In this document: positions 50,759 through 58,940 of the stretch, piece after piece
Numbering within the stretch: the first letter of the stretch is position 1
Layout: each line of letters starts with the position of its first letter
NCBI RefSeq assembly: GCF_042677005.1
Contig: NZ_JBHTIF010000001.1
Location: forward strand, 2,644,745-2,708,744
DNA from: Lysobacter_I brunescens
GTDB taxonomy: Bacteria; Pseudomonadota; Gammaproteobacteria; Xanthomonadales; Xanthomonadaceae
Direction: 5' to 3'
DNA length: 64,000 bases
The notes under the pieces: model-generated
Databases searched by the model: none
Told to the model about the DNA's origin: nothing
The model's input: the letters and a program-made list of their open reading frames with translations, nothing else
Position numbers and translations under genes: made by a program

Positions 50759-51124
50759 GCCCGTCGGATCGGCACAGCCGCCGCATCCCGACTGCTGTAT
50801 CGCAACCGTGCTGTCGATCCTGATCTTCAGTCAGTGGCGCTGCGCGTGCGCCGCCGTCATCCATGGCCCGTCGCGCTGCCGGCCGAGGATGCGCGTACGG
50901 TGAAAACAGCAACACCGGAAGAACGCCGGCTGGCCCAGGCGCTCCTTCGTCTTCTGGGGGAGGATCGGGCCTATCGCGCGGCCCCTCGGAGTGGCGTCGC
51001 ACCGGCAGGTGTCGATGCCGATCACGCATCGCTCTGATCACCCGTTCGCTGCGGCAGCAGTCGTGGCGGCTTCGCGGATACTGCGGGCGGGAGGACGAGC
51101 GCGTCCTCCCGCGATGCTGATGGC
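50759..51124. other. Intergenic stretch without a supported gene
   Basis: The 366 bases between convergent genes show only short open frames without start signals or recognisable products. The only clear structure is the hairpin at 51087-51112. Confidence 0.4.
51087..51112. terminator. 11-bp perfect hairpin
   Basis: GCGGGAGGACG pairs with CGTCCTCCCGC over an AGCG loop, 12 bases past the reverse-strand lipoprotein stop. It lies between convergent genes and can serve both. Confidence 0.6.
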
Positions 51125-51736
51125 TCAGAGTGACTTCGCGAGCGCGACCGCCCTGGCGATCCTCTCCGCGCTCGGCGTCTTGAGGTCCGCGACATCGATC
51201 TCGATCTCGCTCTGGCCTTTCACGAAATACAGCCGTGCCATGCCGATGTCGGAGATGGTGTAGGCGTTCGCACCGAGGTCGGCCTGCGGCTGGTAGCCGC
51301 TGGTGGACTTCGCCAGATCTGCGCGCGAGGCGAGGTTGGCCTGCGCCTTGGCTTCGGAAACGACGGTGCCGATCATGATGTCGACCGAATGCGTCGGGGC
51401 GTCCTTGGCGAATTCGATGGTGCCGACGCCGGCGCGATACGAACAGCGGGAGTCCCACATGTAGCCGCTCATCTGGGGTGCGACGGTCTGCTGCACGGTG
51501 AACGTGAGATCGGGATAGACCGCCTTGAGCTTGTCCTGGGTCAGCGTCGCGCAGGCGTCGAGCGGCGTGACGGCCTTGAGCTGTTCGATCTCCTCGTCCG
51601 GGCCGGGCGTTGCGGCCGGTGCGGCTGCGCTGGCGGATGGGGCCGCAGCGGTTTCGCTGCCTGCGGGTGTTTCGCGGTTGCAGGCCACCAGGGCCAGTGC
51701 GGCGATTCCAGTCGCCAGGATCATCATCCGACGCAT
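51125..51736 (-). CDS. Hypothetical lipoprotein
   Basis: The 203-aa protein has a lipoprotein signal (MMILATGIAALALVAC, Cys19), a low-complexity Ala/Pro/Ser linker to about residue 48 and a globular domain. That domain has two more cysteines (DACATLTQ and SRCSYRAG) that could pair. GGAGAAAAGC just before the ATG at 51736 sets the start. The domain (SGYQPQADLGANAYTISDIG) resembles DUF3558-like or similar lipoprotein sensor folds only vaguely. Function unknown; outer-membrane or periplasmic location. Confidence 0.65.
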   Translation of the reverse strand: MRRMMILATGIAALALVACNRETPAGSETAAAPSASAAAPAATPGPDEEIEQLKAVTPLDACATLTQDKLKAVYPDLTFTVQQTVAPQMSGYMWDSRCSYRAGVGTIEFAKDAPTHSVDIMIGTVVSEAKAQANLASRADLAKSTSGYQPQADLGANAYTISDIGMARLYFVKGQSEIEIDVADLKTPSAERIARAVALAKSL

Positions 51737-51945
51737 GCTTTTCTCCATGAGTTGGTCGAACGGGGGATTGAACGCAGTGTGGATCGAACGGGACATCCGG
51801 TGAAGTCGCCGACCCACGCAGCAACGTGGAACGCATGCCCGGCAGGACAGCGTGGCCCGGCGGGGCGTTCCCGTGCCCGCGAGGTTCGCCGCGACAGGCG
51901 CGCTTGTCGTATCGTGTCGGCCATCTCGAAGGGAGGATCCTGACG

Positions 51946-52653
51946 ATGTCCATGCGTCTGTTCACGATGCTGCTGGTCTGCCTGTCGCTGGCCGCCTGCA
52001 GCGAATCCGGCGATGCCGCGCCTGCCTCGCCGTCCGCCGCACCCGAGGCTGCGACGGCCCCTGCAGTCAAGGCGACACCCGAGGCGCCACAGTCCGCGGT
52101 CGAGACGGTGCCCGCGCTCGAATCCCTGCTGCGTCCCGAGGACACGCTGGCGACTGCGCAGGCGCGCCTCGGCGCCGCGCAGGTGATCGCCGAAGAGCTC
52201 AACGGTGCCGAGGGCGAGACCTCGCCGGGCTGGCGCCTGTATCCGGACGATCCCGAGCGCAGCATCGAAGTGTGGTTGAACGAATCCGGCCGCCCGCAGG
52301 CGCTGTTCGTCCGTGGCCCCAAGAGCATCTGGGTGCGCGCCGACGGCGTGCGCCTGGGCATGACCAGCACCGATCTGCAGGCGAAGAACGGCCGGCCGTT
52401 CAAGTTCCTCGGTTTCGAATGGGACTACGGCGGTGCGATCAGCGACTGGCGCGGTGGCGCGCTGGCGGCGGACGGCAAGACGCGTGGCCCGGTGGTGCTG
52501 TGTCCGCCCGATCCGCATCCGATGGATTACCCCGCAGGCGACTCGGAGTTCGCGTCCGACGACCCGCGAATGGTCTCGAATCCCGCCATCGTGTGCGAGT
52601 TCGGCGTGAACCTCGATTTCGTCGCGCCTGCAGCCACGCCTCCGGCGGGCTGA
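51946..52653 (+). CDS. Hypothetical lipoprotein
   Basis: The 235-aa protein has a signal with lipobox LAAC (LFTMLLVCLSLAACSES), a long Ala/Pro/Thr-rich linker to about residue 60, and a domain that ends CEFGVNLDFVAP. That domain includes WVRADGVRLGMTSTDLQAKN and FLGFEWDYGGAISDW, a pattern found in small bacterial lipoproteins of unknown function. GGAGGAT lies before the ATG at 51946; ATG 51952 is also possible. It runs divergently from the other lipoprotein gene. No known role. Confidence 0.65.
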   Translation: MSMRLFTMLLVCLSLAACSESGDAAPASPSAAPEAATAPAVKATPEAPQSAVETVPALESLLRPEDTLATAQARLGAAQVIAEELNGAEGETSPGWRLYPDDPERSIEVWLNESGRPQALFVRGPKSIWVRADGVRLGMTSTDLQAKNGRPFKFLGFEWDYGGAISDWRGGALAADGKTRGPVVLCPPDPHPMDYPAGDSEFASDDPRMVSNPAIVCEFGVNLDFVAPAATPPAG

Positions 52654-52741
52654 CGATCTCACCGCTTGCCGGAGCTTCGCTTCGATCTCACTGCGCGCAT
52701 CATCGCTGCCCCATTTTCCGCTTCACCAGGGATCTTCCTGC

Positions 52742-53317
52742 ATGAAACAGTTCCTGCTCACGCTCGCCGCCGTGCTCATCGGCGGCTTCCTCGCCCTGCT
52801 GGCCTACGACCGTTTCATCGTCCAGCCGCGCCAGGTAGACCCAGCCGATGATGTCGCCGGCGCAGCGCAGGTGGACCTGGGCAAGGCCCGGGCCGAAGCC
52901 CGCGAAGTCGCTGCGGAGGTGGAGGCATCGGTACAACGCAGCGTCGACAGCGCGCGCGAGACGATGGCGGCGCAGGCGAGCGAAATGGACCGACGCGCCC
53001 TCATCGCCGACGCGGTGCAGCGTGTGACGATGTTCCGTGTCGCCCTGACCGAGTACCACATGACCAACGCGCGATGGCCGCAGGATGCCGAAGAAGCCGG
53101 CTTGCCGCCGCCCGCCGACATGCGTGGCGGCGCCGTGCGCACGGTCACGGTGGGCGGGCAGGGCGTGGTGACCGTGGCGCTGGACGAACGCTTCGGCAAG
53201 GACGGCGCCATCGTGCTGCGCCCGACCGCGAACGCCTCGACCGGCCAGATCGAATGGGCCTGCGAAGTCACCGGCGACGATGAGATCCGCCGCGCGCTGC
53301 CCCGGTGCAAGGGATGA
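52742..53317 (+). CDS. Pilin-like membrane-anchored protein
   Basis: The 191-aa protein has a single N-terminal membrane helix (FLLTLAAVLIGGFLALLAYD) and a charged helical stalk. A C-terminal domain like minor type IV pilins follows: RVALTEYHMTNARWPQDAEE with GLPPPADM, GRAV-type strands and a closing WACEVTGDDEIRRALPRC with two cysteines for a disulfide loop. It lacks the prepilin peptidase motif (GFTLIE), so it is probably not processed as a pilin. It overlaps the next gene by 4 bases (ATGA). Role unknown. Confidence 0.65.
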   Translation: MKQFLLTLAAVLIGGFLALLAYDRFIVQPRQVDPADDVAGAAQVDLGKARAEAREVAAEVEASVQRSVDSARETMAAQASEMDRRALIADAVQRVTMFRVALTEYHMTNARWPQDAEEAGLPPPADMRGGAVRTVTVGGQGVVTVALDERFGKDGAIVLRPTANASTGQIEWACEVTGDDEIRRALPRCKG

Positions 53318-53754
53318 GGCGATCGTGTGCCGCGACCATCGGCACGCTGCTGTGCGCGATGGCCTTCGCGATGGCCGGCTGCCGCAGTGTCCCGGTCGCG
53401 GGTGCTGCGACGGCCGGCTGCGATCCCGGCGATGTGGCGATGACCCGCGACATCCTGTATTTCGGCCGCCACCGGCCCGATGGCGGCACCGTCGACGACG
53501 CGCAATGGCGCACCTTCGTCGATGACGTGCTGACGCCGCGTTTTCCCGATGGCCTGACCATCGTGTCCGGCACCGGCCAATGGCGCGGCGGCGATGGCGC
53601 CATCGAGCGCGAGCCCTCGGAAGTCGTGACGATCCTGCACACGGGCGATGCGACCGCGCGCCGCGCGATCGAGGAAGTCATCGTGGAATACAAGCGCCGC
53701 TTCGCGCAGGAATCGGTGCTGCGCGAGCGCGGCACGACCTGCGTGAGGTTCTGA
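53314..53754 (+). CDS. DUF3574 lipoprotein
   Basis: The 146-aa protein has a lipoprotein signal (LLCAMAFAMAGCRS, Cys22 region) and a DUF3574 domain: RDILYFGRHRPDGG, DDAQWRTFVDDVLTPRFPDG, LTIVSGTGQW and EPSEVVTILHTGD. The family is of unknown function and is found in periplasmic proteins of proteobacteria. The ATG at 53314 overlaps the preceding stop (ATGA), which selects it over a GTG at 53305. The two genes are translationally coupled. Confidence 0.75.
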   Translation: MRRSCAATIGTLLCAMAFAMAGCRSVPVAGAATAGCDPGDVAMTRDILYFGRHRPDGGTVDDAQWRTFVDDVLTPRFPDGLTIVSGTGQWRGGDGAIEREPSEVVTILHTGDATARRAIEEVIVEYKRRFAQESVLRERGTTCVRF

Positions 53755-53795
53755 CGTCGGGTCTTGGTCGCTCCTGGCCCCGACCGTGGCCGGAA

Positions 53796-54530
53796 TCAGA
53801 TCCGGCGGACGAGGATCACGGTGATGTTGTCCGATCCGCCGCCGTCCAGCGCGGCATCGACCAGGCCATCGACGCATTCCTGCGCGCTGCATTCGGTGTG
53901 CGACAGCACCTGCGAGATGCTGGCGTCGTCCACTTCCTCGGTCAGGCCGTCGCTGCACAGCAGCAACTGCATGCCCGGGCGCAGCTCGCCCGACAGGGTT
54001 TCGACGTTGAGGTTCTGCGGATCGGTCACGCCCAGCGCCTGCGTGACCACGTTGCGGTGCGGATGCGTGCGCGCCTGGTCGACGGTGATCGCGCCCTGCG
54101 AGATCAGCTCCTGCACATAGCTGTGGTCGTGCGAGAGCTGGGCGAGGGTGCCGTCGCGCCACAGGTACGCGCGGCTGTCGCCGACCCAGGCCACTTCGAA
54201 GCGATTGCCGAGGATGCGCAGCGCGACGACGGTGGTGCCCATCGGCAGCGCATCGCTGCGCTGGCGCGACGCGCGGATGATTTCCTCGTCGGCGGTGCGG
54301 ATCGCCTGCGCCAGGGTCGTGCCCTGGCGGATCTCGCGGACGATGGTCTCCCTCGCCAGCGCGCTGGCGACTTCCCCGTACTCATGTCCGCCCATGCCAT
54401 CGGCTACCAGCCACAGGCCGAGATCGCTGTCACCGTAATAGGTGTCCTCGTTCAGCTCGCGACGCAAGCCGGCGTGGGTCAGGTGCCCGAATTCGATCAT
54501 GCGGGGGCCGTGGGGTAGGGAGTCAGCCAT
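53796..54530 (-). CDS. PP2C-family serine/threonine phosphatase
   Basis: The 244-aa soluble enzyme is a bacterial PP2C (PphA/Stp/PrpC type) protein phosphatase that uses two metal ions. Metal-site motifs are ELNEDTYYGD, WLVADGMGGHEYGEVAS, MGTTVVALRI, WVGDSRAYLWRDG and LLLCSDGLTEEVDD, with GGSDNITVILVR at the end; all key Asp residues are present. The start is not firm: ATG 54530 is used and 54500 is also possible, both without a clear ribosome-binding site. No kinase gene is next to it. It probably reverses Ser/Thr phosphorylation, for example of FHA or type VI secretion components. Confidence 0.9.
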   Translation of the reverse strand: MADSLPHGPRMIEFGHLTHAGLRRELNEDTYYGDSDLGLWLVADGMGGHEYGEVASALARETIVREIRQGTTLAQAIRTADEEIIRASRQRSDALPMGTTVVALRILGNRFEVAWVGDSRAYLWRDGTLAQLSHDHSYVQELISQGAITVDQARTHPHRNVVTQALGVTDPQNLNVETLSGELRPGMQLLLCSDGLTEEVDDASISQVLSHTECSAQECVDGLVDAALDGGGSDNITVILVRRI

Positions 54531-54703
54531 AGTCGTTGGGGAGATACGCAATCCCGCGATGAAACCGGACGCCGCGCGCGAAAGCAATCATCCATGCGTG
54601 GGATGGTCTGTGCGGGTCTGGTCGGGTTCATGCCACTCAGCGCGGGTGACCACGGGCGGTTGTGCTGATCGGCAGTCCTGCGGAGCGGACGCACCGGAGA
54701 ATC

Positions 54704-54749
54704 CGAATCCCTCCCTCTCCGCCAGAAACGCAAAACGCCCCTTGCGGGG
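54704..54749 (+). repeat. tRNA-Ser 3'-end fragment plus terminator copy (1)
   Basis: CGAATCCCTCCCTCTCCGCC(A) repeats the T-loop, acceptor strand and CCA of the tRNA-Ser, followed by GAAACGCAAAACGCCCCTTG and GGGG, the same trailer as at the real gene. It points opposite to the real tRNA. Confidence 0.75.
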
Positions 54750-54924
54750 CCGTTCGGGAGGGATTGACTCGGCACATCCATGTGCCTTTCCGGCCCGTGC
54801 GCTTGCACGGGCGCTCGACGGCGCGTGGCAGTGCCACGCGAATTCCCGTCTCGCCCCTTCGGGCGGCTTCGCCGTCCACATCGGCAATCCTGCCGATGTG
54901 TCGAACCGAGGGGTCTCATCAAGT

Positions 54925-55068
<144 letters not shown>

Positions 55069-55184
55069 GAAGGGGCAGCGATGAGGCGGGCCTCGTCGCG
55101 GGGCCGCCATCATACGAGGCAGGGCCCCGGATCACAAGACGCGTACACTGATCGCCCCCGAAACCCTCACTGCCGCTTCCCGCC

Positions 55185-55595
55185 ATGTCCGAAATCTCCG
55201 TCCCCGTGTCCTTCGGCGAACTCCTCGACAAGATCGCCATCCTCCAGATCAAGTCCGAGCGCATGTCCGACCCGGCGAAGCTCGCCAACGTGCGCAACGA
55301 GCTGTCGGCCCTGGAGCGGACCTGGATGGCGCACCCGGCGGCCGGGCACGACATCGTGCGTCTGCGTGCCGACCTCAAGGCCGTGAACGAGCGGCTGTGG
55401 GTGATCGAGGACGACATCCGCCTCAAGGAGAAGGCGCAGGCCTTCGACGACGAGTTCATCCGTCTGGCGCGCAGCGTGTACTTCGAGAACGACGAGCGCG
55501 CCCGGATCAAGAAAGACATCAACCTCGCGCTGGGCTCGGCCTATGTCGAGGAGAAGTCCTACGAGGACTACCGCTCGGGCCACGCGGCCCCCTGA
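55185..55595 (+). CDS. DUF6165 family protein
   Basis: The 136-aa protein is all-helical, with VSFGELLDKIAILQIKSERM at the start, VRNELSALERTWMAHP and a conserved late stretch ARIKKDINLALGSAYVEEKS. It matches DUF6165, small cytosolic proteins encoded near LPS or glycan genes in proteobacteria. Here a heptosyltransferase-type gene and kdkA lie within 2 kb downstream, consistent with that link. No catalytic motif is visible. ATG at 55185. Function unknown. Confidence 0.78.
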   Translation: MSEISVPVSFGELLDKIAILQIKSERMSDPAKLANVRNELSALERTWMAHPAAGHDIVRLRADLKAVNERLWVIEDDIRLKEKAQAFDDEFIRLARSVYFENDERARIKKDINLALGSAYVEEKSYEDYRSGHAAP

Positions 55596-55727
55596 GCGTC
55601 GCTGGCCGGGCCGCGTTGCCCGGATGCCCGTACCGTGGGCCGGGGCGGGAAATGACTACGTATTCCGTCACAGAATTCAGGTTGACAGGAATACTCACCC
55701 CGATAGTGATATTCACCCAAGCCAGTT

Positions 55728-55798
55728 CACTATTGGTAGCGGGTTGTACGATTTAATGAGAAATCTCCGGTGTTTTCGAGTGGTCGCTACCAATAGTG
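55728..55798. promoter_or_regulatory. 14-bp inverted repeat upstream of the putative sRNA
   Basis: CACTATTGGTAGCG (55728-55741) and CGCTACCAATAGTG (55785-55798) are perfect reverse complements over a 43-base AT-rich spacer. This small AT-rich island is the only one nearby. It lies about 60-120 bases ahead of the likely sRNA start, a suitable place for an activator. A weak -10 box TAATGT lies at 55846. Not a GacA-type (TGTAAG-N6-CTTACA) site. Confidence 0.5.
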
Positions 55799-55854
55799 GC
55801 CGAAATCGGAGCGGGGGGCATCTTCCCTCCGACTGAATCGATGCGTAATGTCTG

Positions 55855-56147
55855 CCCTGCACGTCAGGCATCCCGTTTCTCGCCGAAAGGCGACAGGGAT
55901 CCCGGAATGACCGGCTCGCCGGTTAGCCGAAGGCACAAGGAGGTGCCGCGTGCATTCGCCCCTCGGGGCGACGCGGAGGGCGGGATGCCCGCCGCGGAGG
56001 GTTCGACGCAGGATGCGGTTCGCAGGGAAGGAATCCCACCATCGCATGGAGTGATGGGCAGAACCCGGGTCGATGTGCGGGAGCCACGGAAGGCCCCGCC
56101 GCGACAGCAGTATCGAAAGAAGCGACCGCCGCGAGGCGGTTTTTTTG
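55855..56147 (+). ncRNA. Probable CsrA/RsmA-sequestering sRNA (CsrB/RsmZ-like)
   Basis: About 290 bases without a plausible gene contain twelve GGA triplets. Several lie in hairpin loops: GGCAC-AAGGAG-GTGCC (55932-55947), CGCA-GGA-TGCG (56007-56017), GGGA-AGGAA-TCCC (56025-56037) and CCATCGC-ATGGA-GTGATGG (56039-56057). A long-range stem GGGTTC/GAACCC (55999-56004 with 56061-56066) encloses the last three. More GGA lie unpaired (55904, 55975, 55996). The RNA ends in a strong terminator (56125-56147). Loop GGA with an ANGGA context is the CsrA/RsmA binding motif, and multi-loop RNAs of this design titrate that protein. The 5' end is estimated; TAATGT at 55846 may be the -10 box. Confidence 0.7.
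56125..56147 (+). terminator. Rho-independent terminator of the sRNA
   Basis: ACCGCC-GCGA-GGCGGT is followed by seven T residues. It stands far from any + strand gene end (DUF6165 stops at 55595), which is why an independent RNA is proposed. Confidence 0.92.
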
Positions 56148-56182
56148 TGCCCGGAGCGCGGCTTCTGTCCCGCGCAGGCGGC

Positions 56183-57244
56183 TCAGGCCAGGTTGGCCCG
56201 GCAGCGCTCGAACGCGGCGATGCCGTCGTCGACCGTGACCAGGTCCATCACGCCTTCGTGCTCGATCTTGGTGCCCCATTTGAGCGCACTGGCGGGTTTG
56301 CCCAGATATTTGCGCGCGGCATCGTCGTAGCGATCCGCACAGAAGCGGATGTCCGAGTACGGCCCGCTGCGGCGCGGATTGCTCGCGGCGTGCAGGCCCA
56401 GCACCTTCGTACCCATCGCGTTGGCGATGTGCATCGGCCCGGAATCGGGGGTCATCAGCAGATCGGCGCGCGCCAGCAGGGCGGGCAGCTGCTTGAGGGT
56501 GTCCTTGCCGACCAGGTCGAGCACGGCGTCGCCGGGCGCGACCGGGCGCATCGCGGCGAGGATGGCGTCGGTGGTCTCGCGCTCGAGCGCGCTGCGGCCA
56601 CCCAGCAGGACCACCCGCCAGCCCTGACCGCGGGCGTGGTCCGCCACGGCCGCGTAGCGCTCGGGCCGCCAATTGCGCAGGGCATGGCTGGAGCAGGGCG
56701 AGATCGCCAATGTCCGCAGCCCGTCGTCGGGCCACTGTGCCCGCGCCCAGGCATGCGCCTCGTCCGGCACCGGCAGGTCCCAGGTCACCTCGGCGCGCGG
56801 CAGCCCCAGCGGCTCGCAGAAGCTGCCGATGGCATCGAGCACATGGATGCCGGGCCGGTCGGGAATGCGCTGGTTGATGAACAGGCCGTGCAGCTCTTTC
56901 GAACGCGAGCGGTCGTAGCCGATGCGGCGCTTGGCCGGTATGAAAGCCGACAGCAGGTTCGCCCGCGCGGATACCTGCAGTTGCAGCAGCACGTCGAAGC
57001 GCCGGCCGGCGAAGCCGCGGCGCAGGGCGCGCATGCCGGCCAGGCCGGTCTTCTTGTCGTAGACCACGAATTCGACCCCCGGCAGGCCGTCGAGCAGCTT
57101 CTGCTCGGCCCGGCCGATCACCCAGGTCATCGGTGCATCGGGCCAGGCCCGGCGCAGGGTGTGGATCAGCGGCAGGACGTGGGTCACATCGCCAAGCGCG
57201 GACAGGCGCAGGAGGCAGATCGAGGGGGGAGTTGTCGCGCGCAA
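56183..57244 (-). CDS. Glycosyltransferase family 9 (LPS heptosyltransferase-like)
   Basis: The 353-aa protein is a GT-B fold enzyme like WaaC/WaaF, which add heptose from ADP-heptose to the LPS inner core. The N terminus has ICLLRLSALGDVTHVLPLIH, the centre TLAISPCSSHALRNWRPERY and the C-terminal donor site LLMTPDSGPMHIANAMGTKV with GLHAASNPRRSGPY. It is divergent from kdkA, another core-LPS gene, with 18 bases between start codons, so their promoters must overlap. Heptosyltransferase I activity fits best, but the donor and acceptor cannot be fixed. Confidence 0.87.
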   Translation of the reverse strand: MRATTPPSICLLRLSALGDVTHVLPLIHTLRRAWPDAPMTWVIGRAEQKLLDGLPGVEFVVYDKKTGLAGMRALRRGFAGRRFDVLLQLQVSARANLLSAFIPAKRRIGYDRSRSKELHGLFINQRIPDRPGIHVLDAIGSFCEPLGLPRAEVTWDLPVPDEAHAWARAQWPDDGLRTLAISPCSSHALRNWRPERYAAVADHARGQGWRVVLLGGRSALERETTDAILAAMRPVAPGDAVLDLVGKDTLKQLPALLARADLLMTPDSGPMHIANAMGTKVLGLHAASNPRRSGPYSDIRFCADRYDDAARKYLGKPASALKWGTKIEHEGVMDLVTVDDGIAAFERCRANLA

Positions 57245-57262
57245 TTGTTAGACTCGGGAGTG

Positions 57263-58069
57263 ATGGTCGCCTTCGATGCCAGCGAAAGCCTGATGCCGTT
57301 CCGCGCAGTGCGCGGAGGCGGGGCTGCGGCGGGTGCGGCCCTGACCGGCGCCATTCTGTTCGACCTGGAGCGCTTGCGGCAAGCCGGGCTCAAGGCTGCC
57401 GACCCGGCATGGTTCGATCCTGCCTCGTGGGGCGAGCACGCCCGAGTGGTCGGCAGCGGCGGACGCGGCGGCGCCTGGTTCATCGATGCAGCATCGGGTG
57501 GCGTGCCGCTCGGGGCGATGGTGCTGCGTCACTACCTGCGCGGCGGCGTGGCCGCGAAGTTCAGCCGCGACCGCTTCCTCTGGCACGGCGCGGAGCGGGC
57601 CCGCAGCTTCGCGGAGTTCCGTCTGCTGCGCGAGGCCCTGCGCCGGAAACTGCCGGTGCCGCGCCCGGTCGCCGCGATCTACTGGCGCGAGGGCCTGCGT
57701 TACCGGGCCGGGATCCTGCTCGAACGCCTCTGCGGCGTGGCCTCGCTGGCCGACCTGGCCACAGCGCGTGGCGGCGAAGCGCCGTGGGACCTCGCCGGCC
57801 AGCTGATCGCGCGGATGCACCGTGCCGGGTTGGATCACGCCGACCTCAACGCCCACAACCTGCTGTTCGACGATGCAGGTCGGGGCTGGATCATCGACCT
57901 CGATCGTGGCCAGTGGCGGATTCCCGCCACCGCCTGGCGCGAGCGGAACCTGGCGCGGCTGCAGCGTTCGCTCTTGAAACTGAGCGGTGCCCGCGATGTC
58001 GCCGAAGTCGAAAGGGATTACGCGCGACTCCGCAGCGCGTACGATGCGCACTGGCAGCGCGGCACATGA
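57263..58069 (+). CDS. kdkA: 3-deoxy-D-manno-octulosonic acid kinase
   Basis: The 268-aa kinase phosphorylates the 4-OH of Kdo in lipid A-core, a step known from Haemophilus and Xanthomonas-type LPS with a single Kdo. The protein-kinase-like fold shows RFLWHGAERARSFAEFRLLR, LLERLCGVASLADL and the catalytic loop GLDHADLNAHNLLFDDAGRG with WIIDLDRG. GGGAG lies before the ATG at 57263; the frame stays open far upstream through the sRNA, which is not coding. It lies divergent from the GT9 gene. Confidence 0.9.
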   Translation: MVAFDASESLMPFRAVRGGGAAAGAALTGAILFDLERLRQAGLKAADPAWFDPASWGEHARVVGSGGRGGAWFIDAASGGVPLGAMVLRHYLRGGVAAKFSRDRFLWHGAERARSFAEFRLLREALRRKLPVPRPVAAIYWREGLRYRAGILLERLCGVASLADLATARGGEAPWDLAGQLIARMHRAGLDHADLNAHNLLFDDAGRGWIIDLDRGQWRIPATAWRERNLARLQRSLLKLSGARDVAEVERDYARLRSAYDAHWQRGT

Positions 58070-58112
58070 CGCAGCGCTGCCATCGTCCGCGCAGCGAGAG
58101 GGTGTCATCGAG

Positions 58113-58937
58113 ATGAGTTGGGCTTTGCGATTCCACGGCGTCGGCAACGCCTCGTCGGTCGAACTGGGCTCGGCGATGGCGACGATCGAACGCGATGGCC
58201 GGCCCTGGCTGACCATCGACTGCGGCGCCGAAGGCCTGACCGCATATCTCGCCCATTACGGCGAAGCGCCGCGCGCGCTGTTCATCACCCACACCCATCT
58301 CGACCATGTCGCCGGCTTCGAGCGGCTGTTCGTCGACAGCTATTTCGACCCGTCGCGCTGCGGACGCGTCCGTGTCTACGTGCCCGCGTCGGTGGTGCCG
58401 CTGCTGCACCAGCGCGTCGGCGATTATCCGAATGCGCTGGCCGAAGGCGGAGCGAACTTCTGGGACGCGTTCCAGGTGATCCCGGTCGGCGACGCGTTCT
58501 GGCACGACGGCGTGCGCCTGGAGACCTTCGAGGCCCGCCACCACTGGCCGCGCACCGCCTACGGCCTGCGTCTGCGCGGCAGCGTGGTCTGGACTGGTGA
58601 TACCCGGCCGATTCCCGAAACCCTGGCCGTCATGGCAGGCGAGGGCGAGCAGGTTGCCCATGACTGCGCGATGCGCGGCAATCCCTCGCACACCGGCATC
58701 GCCGATCTCGAGCGCGAGTATCCAGGCGAACTGCTCGACCGCTGCATCCTTTATCACTATGTCGGCGCTGCCGAAGGCGAGGCGCTGCGCGCGCGCGGCC
58801 ATCGCGTGGCGTCGCCGGGCGAGTGCGTGGCGTTGGCCGAGCCGACCGCCGCGCGCGCCGAACCCTTCGTGCCCGAAGAGGTCGCACCCGATTCCGTGCC
58901 TGTCGCCTCTTCATCGGCATCGACGACTTCCGCCTGA
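58113..58937 (+). CDS. MBL-fold metallo-hydrolase
   Basis: The 274-aa protein has the metallo-beta-lactamase fold: FITHTHLDHVAGFERLF (HxHxDH), a His in FEARHHWPRTAYG, and Asp in VVWTGDTRPIPETLAVM. The sequence then has CAMRGNPSHTGIADLEREYP and YHYVGAAEG. The layout resembles small phosphodiesterase or RNase Z-like hydrolases more than beta-lactamases. The last ~25 residues are Ser/Ala-rich and probably disordered. It lies between kdkA and moaA with gaps of 43 and 3 bases. The substrate is unknown. Confidence 0.83.
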   Translation: MSWALRFHGVGNASSVELGSAMATIERDGRPWLTIDCGAEGLTAYLAHYGEAPRALFITHTHLDHVAGFERLFVDSYFDPSRCGRVRVYVPASVVPLLHQRVGDYPNALAEGGANFWDAFQVIPVGDAFWHDGVRLETFEARHHWPRTAYGLRLRGSVVWTGDTRPIPETLAVMAGEGEQVAHDCAMRGNPSHTGIADLEREYPGELLDRCILYHYVGAAEGEALRARGHRVASPGECVALAEPTAARAEPFVPEEVAPDSVPVASSSASTTSA

Positions 58938-58940
58938 GCC

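Noticed and set aside
50831..51037. Small open frames in the gap between the ferritin-like and lipoprotein genes
   Set aside because: No ribosome-binding sites, overlap on both strands, and no recognisable sequence.
55728..55798. GacA-type upstream activating site for the sRNA
   Set aside because: The inverted repeat differs in sequence and spacing from TGTAAG-N6-CTTACA, so only an unspecified regulator site is proposed.
55796..57262. N-terminal extension of the kdkA frame through the sRNA and the GT9 gene
   Set aside because: The extension has no homology to kinases, crosses a strong terminator and the antisense GT9 gene, and the ATG at 57263 has a good ribosome-binding site.
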